This document shows, piece after piece, positions 47,681 to 55,189 of a stretch of 64,000 bases of DNA. How positions within the stretch are numbered: position 1 is the stretch's first letter; every line of letters starts with the position of its first letter. The stretch lies in the NCBI RefSeq assembly GCF_002934445.1, contig NZ_PTJE01000001.1:310001-374000 (forward strand). The letters run 5' to 3'. Under the pieces are notes generated by a model, which did no database searches, had not been told where the DNA came from, and saw only the letters and a program-made list of their open reading frames with translations. Origin of the DNA: Nonlabens xylanidelens (GTDB taxonomy: Bacteria; Bacteroidota; Bacteroidia; Flavobacteriales; Flavobacteriaceae). A program made the position numbers and the translations under genes.

Positions 47681-48613
47681 TTAGAACTTGTAGTTAAGAC
47701 CTACTAAGTAGTAAGACTGTAACTTGTTATCTACTGTATCAAAATCTAATGGAGTAGCACCTACCGCTAGGTTATCGTTAGCAAAGTTTAAAGCTTCTTG
47801 CTTATTACCTCTTAAACCAAATTCAAAACCTACACCTATGTTTTTCCATAATGTGTAACCGAATGAGTTGATCCAAGTATAATTAGAAAGGTCGCTGTCT
47901 TCATAGCTATAGAAAGCAGATAAATTAGATTTAAAACTTACTTTACCAATACTACGAGTATAATCTGCAACTACTTTTGCACCTAGAGAAGATTCAAAAA
48001 CTGCGTCATTCTTAGCAAATACGAAGTTGTAGTTTAATGGGTGCACTACTACTACAAGATTATCTGTAGGAGTCCATGTCGCGCCTACACCTACGTCTAG
48101 GTAACCTGGGTCATTAAAGTTACTTAAGATAGTAGTACGGTATTCAGCTAGTGTTGATACAGCAATTTTCTCAGTTAATTTATAACCATAAAGAGAAGAG
48201 ATATTAAAAACATCTGTTGCCTCTTGGAAACTATCATCATCAGTAGGATCATCTTTATCGTCAAATTTTACCCAACCTAGGTTGATGTTTAATGAATTTC
48301 TCCAGAAGTATTTAGGTTGCTTTAAGTTTGCAAATGCGTTTGCAGTAAGACCTATATTTCCAGCAGATACGTTTGCACTACCTTGAGAGTACCAGTTATC
48401 AAAACTAGATAGGTTAACACCCAAAGTACCAAAAGCACCTTTTTTCCATCCTGGAAGAGCATCTATTTTTCCTTGAATAGCATTTACTCTAGATTGAATT
48501 TGAGCAATTGAATCTTGTTTTACCTTTTTCAATGCCTTTAATTCGGCCTCAGTTTGGGCAATTGCAGTGCTCACTGTAAATAAAAGCACTAGAGATAATA
48601 ATATTTTTTTCAT
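47681..48613 (-). CDS. DUF3078 family outer-membrane protein
   Basis: 310 residues. A signal peptide (MKKILLSLVLLFTVSTAIAQ) is followed by a short coiled helix (residues 21-52) and then WKKGAFGTLGVNLSSFDNWYSQGSANVSAGNIGLTANAFANL, the signature of DUF3078. Regular beta strands and a C-terminal Phe (LVGLNYKF) indicate a barrel. The family is specific to Bacteroidota and has no known function. It is transcribed alone, with a -7 box 24 nt upstream. Confidence 0.9.
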   Translation of the reverse strand: MKKILLSLVLLFTVSTAIAQTEAELKALKKVKQDSIAQIQSRVNAIQGKIDALPGWKKGAFGTLGVNLSSFDNWYSQGSANVSAGNIGLTANAFANLKQPKYFWRNSLNINLGWVKFDDKDDPTDDDSFQEATDVFNISSLYGYKLTEKIAVSTLAEYRTTILSNFNDPGYLDVGVGATWTPTDNLVVVVHPLNYNFVFAKNDAVFESSLGAKVVADYTRSIGKVSFKSNLSAFYSYEDSDLSNYTWINSFGYTLWKNIGVGFEFGLRGNKQEALNFANDNLAVGATPLDFDTVDNKLQSYYLVGLNYKF

Positions 48614-48636
48614 AGTAACTATTGTTATAATTACTG

Positions 48637-48644
48637 CAAAAATA
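48637..48644 (-). promoter_or_regulatory. -7 box for the DUF3078 gene
   Basis: Minus strand TATTTTTG. Leader about 18 nt. No -33 TTG. Confidence 0.45.
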
Positions 48645-48722
48645 GCAATACCCTAACCTAATCACTTAAAACATCTTTGCAGGAAAACTAAAAATACGAT
48701 TAAACGCACTTTTTAAGGATAA

Positions 48723-49406
48723 TTAACGATCTTTAACATACGTACTTTTTAAAATATAGATGTCTTCAATAAGTTTTAATACATCTTCTTCACTCGTACC
48801 GTCATAAGAACGACCTCTTAATCTACCTTCTTTATCTACTAGAAGAAAGTTTTCTGTATGGATAAGCGCATAGTCACCACCGTATTTATTCTCCTTTGCA
48901 GCGAGGTAAGATTTACGAGCTAGATCATAAATTTGCTTGCGATCACCAGTAACGAGATTCCATTTAGAATCCATCACTCCTTTTTTAACAGCATACTTTT
49001 TAAGAACCTCTACACTATCTATTTCTGGAGTTACACTGTGAGAAAGAATCATCACATCAGGATCGTTCTTAAATTCTTCTTGTACTAGCGTCATGTTCTT
49101 AGTCATCACAGGACAAATAGTAGGACAGGTAGTAAAGAAAAAATCTGATACATAAATTTTATTATCATAATCCTTATCTGTAATGGTATCACCATTCTGA
49201 TTCACTAATTGAAAAGGAGCTATCTTGTGATACTTCTTTACAAAAAGCATAGAATCATCTACCAGAGTAGGATCAAATTTATCTGGCTGTAATATAGGTA
49301 AGGTCTTATCTGGTGTTAAGGCGTATTGAAAAGAGGCCATTATTCCACCACATAAAATAGCCATAAATAAGATGCGCCATTTATTTTTACTAAGAAATTG
49401 AAGCAT
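48723..49406 (-). CDS. SCO1/SenC family copper chaperone
   Basis: 227 residues with one N-terminal membrane anchor (about 11-28) and a thioredoxin-like domain. Copper ligands Cys94 and Cys98 (TTCPTICPVM) and His183 (ALIHTENFLLVD) are all present. SCO proteins deliver copper to the CuA site of cytochrome oxidase. A cbb3-oxidase assembly cluster starts 12 kb away, but cbb3 enzymes lack CuA, so a separate aa3-type oxidase is the likelier client. It is divergent from the M1 peptidase gene. Confidence 0.93.
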   Translation of the reverse strand: MLQFLSKNKWRILFMAILCGGIMASFQYALTPDKTLPILQPDKFDPTLVDDSMLFVKKYHKIAPFQLVNQNGDTITDKDYDNKIYVSDFFFTTCPTICPVMTKNMTLVQEEFKNDPDVMILSHSVTPEIDSVEVLKKYAVKKGVMDSKWNLVTGDRKQIYDLARKSYLAAKENKYGGDYALIHTENFLLVDKEGRLRGRSYDGTSEEDVLKLIEDIYILKSTYVKDR

Positions 49407-49422
49407 TTGTGATACTTTTTTA

Positions 49423-49430
49423 CAAAATTA
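49423..49430 (-). promoter_or_regulatory. -7 box for the SCO gene
   Basis: Minus strand TAATTTTG, 16 nt before the ATG. No -33 TTG. Confidence 0.4.
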
Positions 49431-49490
49431 CAACCTAATAATCCTATTGGTGACTGTTTAACAACTTTCCTTACTAGAAATTCCAACTTG

Positions 49491-51437
49491 ATGAAGAATT
49501 TTAAAATAATGTATTTGATAGTTTTAGTTCTCGCTTTCGCGAAAGCGGAACAGTCACAAGCACAAATCACGACATCTCAAGAAGGTGTTGAAGCCTGCCT
49601 CTTAAAATCTACATTATTCAACTCAGGAAATAGGGTAATAAATGGACGAACCTCAAATTACGACCTCAAATATGTACGATTAGAACTAGATGTAGACCCA
49701 GATGTTGCTGTAATTTCTGGTACAGTAACGTCACATTTTACTGCGGTAGGTGATATGGATCAGGTCGTTTTTGATCTAGCGTCTAATATGATTGTAAGTC
49801 ATGTAACTCAACGAGGTACTGCGCTTAATTTTATAAATAATGGCAATGATGAACTAGTAATTGATCTTCCTGCGATTCAAAACAACAGTGTTTTAGATAG
49901 TCTGAGTGTTACTTACAGCGGCAATCCTATAGCAAGCGGTTTCGGTAGTTTTGCACAGACTACGCATAATAACGCCGGTATTATATGGACACTTTCTGAG
50001 CCTTATGGAGCAAAAGCATGGTGGCCATGTAAACAAGATCTTAATGATAAAATAGACCAGACAGATGTAATTTTAAATGTACCGACCGGCAACACTGGTA
50101 TTTCTAATGGTCTAATGACTTCAGAAAGTATAACGCCTACAGGTAAAACTTTTAAATGGCAACACAATCACCCTATACCTGCCTATTTAATAGCTATCGC
50201 AGTAACAAATTATTCTAAATATACCGAGATGGTAGGCAGCGGTGCAACGGCTTTTCCTATAGATAACTATGTGTATCCAGAAAATCTAGTCAGCGCACAA
50301 TCGAGCACCGCAGTGACGGTTCCTATTATGAACTTTTTTGAAAACACCTTTGGCCCTTATCCTTTTAGAGATGAAAAATACGGGCATGCACAATTCGGTT
50401 GGGGTGGTGGTATGGAGCATACGACTATTAGTTTTATGGGTAACTTTAGTCGTGGTTTAATCGCTCACGAACTAGCCCACCAGTGGTTTGGTAATAAAGT
50501 AACCTGTGGCAGCTGGCAAGACATATGGCTCAATGAAAGTTTTGCCACTTACTCTACAGGAATGACAGTAGAGCATCTAGATGGTAACGACGCGTTTAAA
50601 TCATGGCGCGTTAATGCAAACAACAGAGCAACTACAGACTTGGACGGCAGTGTTTATGTGCCAGCGACAGATACCTTAAGTGTAGGCCGTGTTTTTAATG
50701 GTAACTTATCTTATAATAAAGGCGGTATGGTTTTACACATGCTACGCAAAAAATTAGGTGATGCTGATTTTGAACAAACACTCCAAAATTATCTTAACGA
50801 CTCGCAACTCGCTTACAACTATGCCAAAACCCCACAATTTAAATCAATAGCAGAAACAACTAGTGGACAAAATCTAGACGAATTTTTCAACGATTGGATT
50901 TATGGCGAGGGCTACCCACAGCACAACATAAACTGGATAGATATACCGAATGGTATCTCTATAAATTACATTCAAACACCTACTCATCCTTCCGTAAGTC
51001 TATTTGAAATGCAGTTGCCTATTAAAATAATAGGTGCCGCCGGAGAAGTACAATGGGACACCATTCTGGTCAATAGTCTGACTCAAAATAAGAGAATACG
51101 CGTACCATTTGTGGTTAGTTCTATAGAAATAGATCCAGATGTTGATACCATAAGTAAGAACAATACTGCTACACTAGGTTTAGATACCGCTTTCGCGAAA
51201 GCGGAATACCAACTCTACCCCAACCCAACTTCTTCCACCTTTCAAATTATAGGCATTCAAGAAGATTTTACAGCCCTTAAAATCTATGATCTACATGGAA
51301 GAATGATTATCGATTATAAAAAACAGCTGCTTAATAATCCTTCTCTCACTTTTAAAGCGCCACAAAACAGTGGGATATATTTTCTAAATCTAACTACAGA
51401 AAGAGGTACAACCATAGAGAAACTACTTGTACGCTAA
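49491..51437 (+). CDS. M1 family aminopeptidase with type IX secretion sorting tail
   Basis: 648 residues from the ATG at 49491 (a TTG at 49488 is also in frame). Zinc site His326-Glu327-x3-His330 with Glu349 (HELAHQWFGN to WLNESFA), and the exopeptidase-type GGMEH upstream. The C-terminus has a type A sorting domain (YQLYPNPTSSTFQI to GTTIEKLLVR), so it is exported by the type IX system. The iterated palindrome occurs twice: at 49532-49547 inside the signal peptide (LAFAKAE) and at 51188-51203 just before the sorting domain (TAFAKAE). Confidence 0.93.
   Translation: MKNFKIMYLIVLVLAFAKAEQSQAQITTSQEGVEACLLKSTLFNSGNRVINGRTSNYDLKYVRLELDVDPDVAVISGTVTSHFTAVGDMDQVVFDLASNMIVSHVTQRGTALNFINNGNDELVIDLPAIQNNSVLDSLSVTYSGNPIASGFGSFAQTTHNNAGIIWTLSEPYGAKAWWPCKQDLNDKIDQTDVILNVPTGNTGISNGLMTSESITPTGKTFKWQHNHPIPAYLIAIAVTNYSKYTEMVGSGATAFPIDNYVYPENLVSAQSSTAVTVPIMNFFENTFGPYPFRDEKYGHAQFGWGGGMEHTTISFMGNFSRGLIAHELAHQWFGNKVTCGSWQDIWLNESFATYSTGMTVEHLDGNDAFKSWRVNANNRATTDLDGSVYVPATDTLSVGRVFNGNLSYNKGGMVLHMLRKKLGDADFEQTLQNYLNDSQLAYNYAKTPQFKSIAETTSGQNLDEFFNDWIYGEGYPQHNINWIDIPNGISINYIQTPTHPSVSLFEMQLPIKIIGAAGEVQWDTILVNSLTQNKRIRVPFVVSSIEIDPDVDTISKNNTATLGLDTAFAKAEYQLYPNPTSSTFQIIGIQEDFTALKIYDLHGRMIIDYKKQLLNNPSLTFKAPQNSGIYFLNLTTERGTTIEKLLVR
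49532..49547. repeat. iterated palindrome, copy 13 (exact, in M1 signal peptide)
   Basis: Exact 16-mer followed by GAAC. It encodes AFAKA at residues 15-19 of the signal peptide. Confidence 0.95.
51188..51203. repeat. iterated palindrome, copy 14 (exact, before M1 sorting domain)
   Basis: Exact 16-mer flanked by C and G. Again in frame AFAKA, 1656 bp from copy 13, the closest pair in the window. Confidence 0.95.
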
Positions 51438-51474
51438 ATCTATAACTGCATTATGTGGACTGTTATGAATGACC

Positions 51475-51482
51475 TATTTTTG
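51475..51482 (+). promoter_or_regulatory. -7 box for rseP
   Basis: TATTTTTG, 21 nt before the ATG. No -33 TTG. Confidence 0.45.
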
Positions 51483-51503
51483 CTGGTCTAAAATTAAAAT
51501 TAT

Positions 51504-52880
51504 ATGCACCCTACGGTTGTTCTTATTATAAACTTTTTAATGAGTCTTTCCCTTCTCATCGTTTTACACGAGTTGGGACACTTTATACCTGCTAGACTAT
51601 TTAAAACACGAGTAGAAAAATTTTACTTATTCTTTGACATCAAGTACTCACTATTTAAAAAGAAAATAGGAGAAACTGTTTATGGGATAGGCTGGTTACC
51701 TCTAGGTGGTTATGTAAAAATATCAGGAATGATAGATGAGAGCATGGACAAGGAGCAAATGGCTCAGGAGCCTAAAGAGTGGGAATTTAGATCTAAGCCA
51801 GCATGGCAACGATTAATAATCATGTTAGGTGGTGTATTTGTAAATGTGGTGGTAGGTTTTGTGATCTACATCTGTTTAATAGCTTTTAACGGTACAAATG
51901 AAGCACAAGGTGAAGATTATAAATACGGTTTTGGTTTTCCAGAAACACTAGAAGATATAGGTTTTAAACAAGGTGATAAAGTACTTCTTGCAGACAATGA
52001 CACTATAGAATATGCTCCATCATTTAACCATATGCTTATTTTTAGAGACATCTCTACCGTTACTGTAATAAGAGATGGTAAAAAAGTAGATGTTACTATT
52101 CCTGAAGATATAGGTAGCAGGATGTTCCAAGCAGGAGTCCCTAGTTCTCTAGAAGCGAGATACCCATTTAAAGTAGGTGAAGTTGCTGCAGGCACAAAAG
52201 CAGATAGTATAGGTATAAAAACTGGAGCAACTATTAAATCTGTTGCTGGATTCCCTATCAATTATAACACAGATTACACCTATGCAATAAACCACAAAGT
52301 AAAGAATCATGAACCTTTTCATGTAGTATGGGAATATGAAGGTAAAACTTATGACAAAGAAGTAATCTTCACAACTAAAGAAGTTAAGAGCTTTATCTTT
52401 TTTACCAAAACTGTTGAAGAACCTAAAATTCTAGGATTCACTAAACCTTCTACAGACAAGGACTATGCATCTGTAACAAGAAAGAAGTATTCATTCAGTG
52501 AAAGTATTTCTGCTGGTATTTCAAAAGGTTACATGACCATGCACGATTACGTTGTGCAGTTTAAATATGTTTTCACTAAAAAAGGAGCGAGCCAGCTAGG
52601 TGGTTTTGGAACTATTGCAAAATTATATCCGGACACATTTGATTGGTCGGCTTTTTGGGGCACGACAGCGTTTATATCTTTTATTCTCGCTATCATGAAC
52701 ATACTACCTATTCCAGCTTTAGACGGTGGTCACGTGATGTTTTTACTGTATGAAATTATCACTGGACGCAAGCCTGGAGACAAGTTTTTAGAAAAAGCGC
52801 AAATTATAGGTATCGTTATTTTACTTTCTTTAATGCTCTATGCAAATGGAAATGACCTCTTTAAGGCACTGTTTGGATAA
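51504..52880 (+). CDS. rseP: RIP metalloprotease RseP (site-2 protease)
   Basis: A 458-residue intramembrane zinc protease that cuts anti-sigma factors and leftover signal peptides in its family. The zinc motif His22-Glu23-x2-His26 (VLHELGHF) is in the first helix. A PDZ region follows at about 200-280 and the conserved NILPIPALDGGHV loop is near residue 400. It is single, with a -7 box upstream and tRNA-Asn downstream. Confidence 0.95.
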   Translation: MHPTVVLIINFLMSLSLLIVLHELGHFIPARLFKTRVEKFYLFFDIKYSLFKKKIGETVYGIGWLPLGGYVKISGMIDESMDKEQMAQEPKEWEFRSKPAWQRLIIMLGGVFVNVVVGFVIYICLIAFNGTNEAQGEDYKYGFGFPETLEDIGFKQGDKVLLADNDTIEYAPSFNHMLIFRDISTVTVIRDGKKVDVTIPEDIGSRMFQAGVPSSLEARYPFKVGEVAAGTKADSIGIKTGATIKSVAGFPINYNTDYTYAINHKVKNHEPFHVVWEYEGKTYDKEVIFTTKEVKSFIFFTKTVEEPKILGFTKPSTDKDYASVTRKKYSFSESISAGISKGYMTMHDYVVQFKYVFTKKGASQLGGFGTIAKLYPDTFDWSAFWGTTAFISFILAIMNILPIPALDGGHVMFLLYEIITGRKPGDKFLEKAQIIGIVILLSLMLYANGNDLFKALFG

Positions 52881-52917
52881 AAGTTTTAAAAAATATCAAA
52901 TTTTTTAGTTTAAAAGT

Positions 52918-52947
52918 TTGTCAAATATAAAAAACATACTAAATTTG
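52918..52947 (+). promoter_or_regulatory. promoter of tRNA-Asn
   Basis: TTG at 52918-52920, 19 nt spacer, TAAATTTG at 52940-52947. Start expected near 52952, about 37 nt before the mature tRNA. Confidence 0.8.
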
Positions 52948-52988
52948 CCATCGCTTAAGCAAATAGCTTGAGTTTGTGTATATCACAG

Positions 52989-53062
52989 TCCTCCTTAGCT
53001 CAGTTGGTTAGAGCATCTGACTGTTAATCAGAGGGTCCTTGGTTCGAGCCCAAGAGGAGGAG
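52989..53062 (+). tRNA. tRNA-Asn (GTT)
   Basis: 74 nt. Acceptor TCCTCCT (52989-52995) pairs with AGGAGGA (53055-53061), discriminator G at 53062. The D arm GCTC/GAGC, anticodon stem TCTGA/TCAGA around loop CTGTTAA (anticodon GTT at 53023-53025), and T arm CTTGG-TTCGAGC-CCAAG are all complete. CCA is not encoded. Confidence 0.97.
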
Positions 53063-53063
53063 C

Positions 53064-53095
53064 AAAAATCCCAATCAGCAATGGTTGGGATTTTT
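53064..53095 (+). terminator. terminator after tRNA-Asn
   Basis: AAAAATCCCAA (53064-53074) / TTGGGATTTTT (53085-53095), directly after the tRNA. The stretch from here to 53255 holds no gene I can see. Confidence 0.88.
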
Positions 53096-53255
53096 CATTT
53101 TAACACCTGTAGTAATCTTCTCTCCTTCTTCTTCTAGATTTTACGCCCGACTACTAACAATATCCCACACTTTTAATTGTTATATTTACGATTCGAGTAA
53201 AGAAATCAATTGTGCGAGTTAATCGTTTCAATTTCAATATATAGAGAATACAAGA

Positions 53256-54695
53256 ATGAGCTGTAATAGTTGTGGAACTGGTGGTGGTACGCCTGGTGGA
53301 TGTAAAAATCATGGAACCTGTGGTACAAGTGGATGTAATAAATTAACGGTTTTTGACTGGCTAGCAAACATGGAGCTGCCCGATGGTCAAAAAGCTTTCC
53401 CATATGTGGAAGTACGTTTTAAAAATAGCAGAAAAGAATTCTTTCATAATTCAGAAGGTCTTCAGCTTAAAATAGGCGACATAGTTGCTACCGAGACTCA
53501 AAGTGGTCACGATATAGGAATAGTAACCATAACTGGTGAGTTAGTGCGTGTACAAATGAAACGCAAACGCATTAAAATAAATGGAGAAATTCCAAAAGTT
53601 TACCGCATCGCAAATGAAAAAGATGTTGAAAAATGGGTGACTGCTCGCGAGAAAGAAGAACCTATGAAAGTACGCGCTAGACAGATAGCGATACGTCTTC
53701 AACTTAAAATGAAGATCTCTGACATAGAATTTCAAGGTGATGGTTCTAAAGCAACCTTCTACTACACTGCCGATGATCGCGTAGATTTCAGAGAATTAAT
53801 TAGAGAATACGCTTCAGAATTCAAGACTAGAATAGAAATGCGTCAGATAGGGCTGCGTCAGGAAGCTGCTCGTTTAGGCGGTATAGGATCGTGTGGTCGT
53901 GAATTGTGTTGTAGTACATGGTTAACAGATTTTAGATCTGTAACTACAGGTGCTGCTCGTTATCAAAACTTATCATTAAACCCACAGAAACTAGCGGGAC
54001 AGTGTGGAAAATTAAAATGCTGTCTTAATTACGAGCTGGATTCTTACATGGACGCACTAAGTACGTTTCCTAAACAAAATCAAAAACTTTATACCGAAAA
54101 AGGAACCGCCGTATGTCAAAAAGTAGACATATTTAAAGGCCTAATGTGGTATTGTTATGAAGGTGACTGGATGAGCTGGCATACTCTTACTACAGAGCAA
54201 GTTCATGAAATAGTATCAAAAAACAAGGCTAAAGAAACAGTTGCTAGCATTGAAGAATATGCGAGCGAATTAATAGTAGAGGAAGAAGTTAGTTTTGAAA
54301 ACGTAGTAGGTCAGGATAGTTTAACACGTTTTGATCAACCTAAGTCAAAATCAAAATCTCGCAACAAACGCAACAAGAAACGTAGACCTGCAAAACCTCA
54401 AAATAAAACAACAACAGCAACTGCTGCTTCACCTAAAGAAGGACAGCCTGCTCGTAAACCTAGACCTAAACAAAACAACCGAACACCTAAGGCTAAAACT
54501 AACAACAACAACAACAACAACAACAAGCCTAATACTAAAAAACCTGCTAGCGCAAATAGAAACACTAATAAACCAAAACCGGCAAGTGACAATGCCACAG
54601 GTGAAACAAAGCCTAATAAGCCTAGAAATAACCGTAATAAAAGCCGTAATCGTAACAAAAACAACGATAGTAAACCGCCTAAAAAAGAAGATTAG
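53256..54695 (+). CDS. PSP1/RicT-like iron-sulfur-associated regulatory protein with basic tail
   Basis: 479 residues. A Cys/Gly-rich N-terminus (MSCNSCGTGGGTPGGCKNHGT) precedes the PSP1 domain (about 50-300), with GSCGRELCCSTWL and GQCGKLKCCLNYELD supplying conserved cysteines. In Bacillus the RicT relative works in an iron-sulfur complex controlling RNA maturation and development; the role in flavobacteria is not established. The last 120 residues are low complexity, rich in Lys, Asn and Pro, with an Asn run from an AAC repeat. It is followed directly by gldH, whose GTG overlaps the stop by 1 base. Confidence 0.85.
   Translation: MSCNSCGTGGGTPGGCKNHGTCGTSGCNKLTVFDWLANMELPDGQKAFPYVEVRFKNSRKEFFHNSEGLQLKIGDIVATETQSGHDIGIVTITGELVRVQMKRKRIKINGEIPKVYRIANEKDVEKWVTAREKEEPMKVRARQIAIRLQLKMKISDIEFQGDGSKATFYYTADDRVDFRELIREYASEFKTRIEMRQIGLRQEAARLGGIGSCGRELCCSTWLTDFRSVTTGAARYQNLSLNPQKLAGQCGKLKCCLNYELDSYMDALSTFPKQNQKLYTEKGTAVCQKVDIFKGLMWYCYEGDWMSWHTLTTEQVHEIVSKNKAKETVASIEEYASELIVEEEVSFENVVGQDSLTRFDQPKSKSKSRNKRNKKRRPAKPQNKTTTATAASPKEGQPARKPRPKQNNRTPKAKTNNNNNNNNKPNTKKPASANRNTNKPKPASDNATGETKPNKPRNNRNKSRNRNKNNDSKPPKKED
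54501..54524 (+). repeat. (AAC)8 microsatellite
   Basis: Eight AAC triplets encoding eight Asn in the tail of the PSP1 protein. Slippage would change length by whole codons without shifting frame. Confidence 0.9.
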
Positions 54696-55189
54696 TGAGA
54701 GTATTAATATGCCTTTTAATAACATTAACGATAGTCTCTTGTGACGACTTGTTAGTAGATGCAAATTATGAAAGTCTACCACCTTCTGGATGGGACATTA
54801 ATGACACAGCAACTTTTAACATTACACCGCAAGACACAACTACGGTCTATAATCTATATTTGAACCTGCGCAACACGCATGAATATGAGTATAATAACCT
54901 CTGGTTGATCTCACAGATAAAATTTCCTCATGGAAAAATCGTTACAGATACATTACAGTATGAAATGGCGGCACCAGATGGTAGTTTTTTAGGCACAGGA
55001 TCAAATGACATCTATGAAAATAAATTATGGTTACGTGAAGGGGTACGCTTTCGCGAAAGCGGAACATACCAACTAGCACTTAAACACGCAATGAGAAAAA
55101 CAGGAGAAGTAAAAGGAGACACCCAATTAAAAGGGATTCTTGAAGTAGGATATAGTATAGAAAAACAAGTGCAAGATGGCAGCAACTAA
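54695..55189 (+). CDS. gldH: gliding motility lipoprotein GldH
   Basis: 164 residues starting at GTG 54695, which overlaps the preceding stop. Lipobox TIVSC (Cys16). The GldH pattern of a short beta-rich domain is visible (TYNLYLNLRNTHEYEYNNLWLISQIKFPHGK, GTYQLALKHAMR). GldH is needed for flavobacterial gliding, together with the type IX machinery that exports the M1 peptidase above. The palindrome at 55046-55061 encodes VRFRESG. It overlaps PBP1A by 14 bp. Confidence 0.88.
   Translation: MRVLICLLITLTIVSCDDLLVDANYESLPPSGWDINDTATFNITPQDTTTVYNLYLNLRNTHEYEYNNLWLISQIKFPHGKIVTDTLQYEMAAPDGSFLGTGSNDIYENKLWLREGVRFRESGTYQLALKHAMRKTGEVKGDTQLKGILEVGYSIEKQVQDGSN
55046..55061. repeat. iterated palindrome, copy 15 (exact, in gldH)
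   Basis: Exact 16-mer followed by GAAC. Coding frame RFRES. Confidence 0.95.

Noticed and set aside
54398-54664. Leucine-rich frame opposite the PSP1 gene tail
   Set aside because: A mirror of the Lys/Asn-rich low-complexity codons on the other strand; the PSP1 frame is supported by conserved cysteine motifs.
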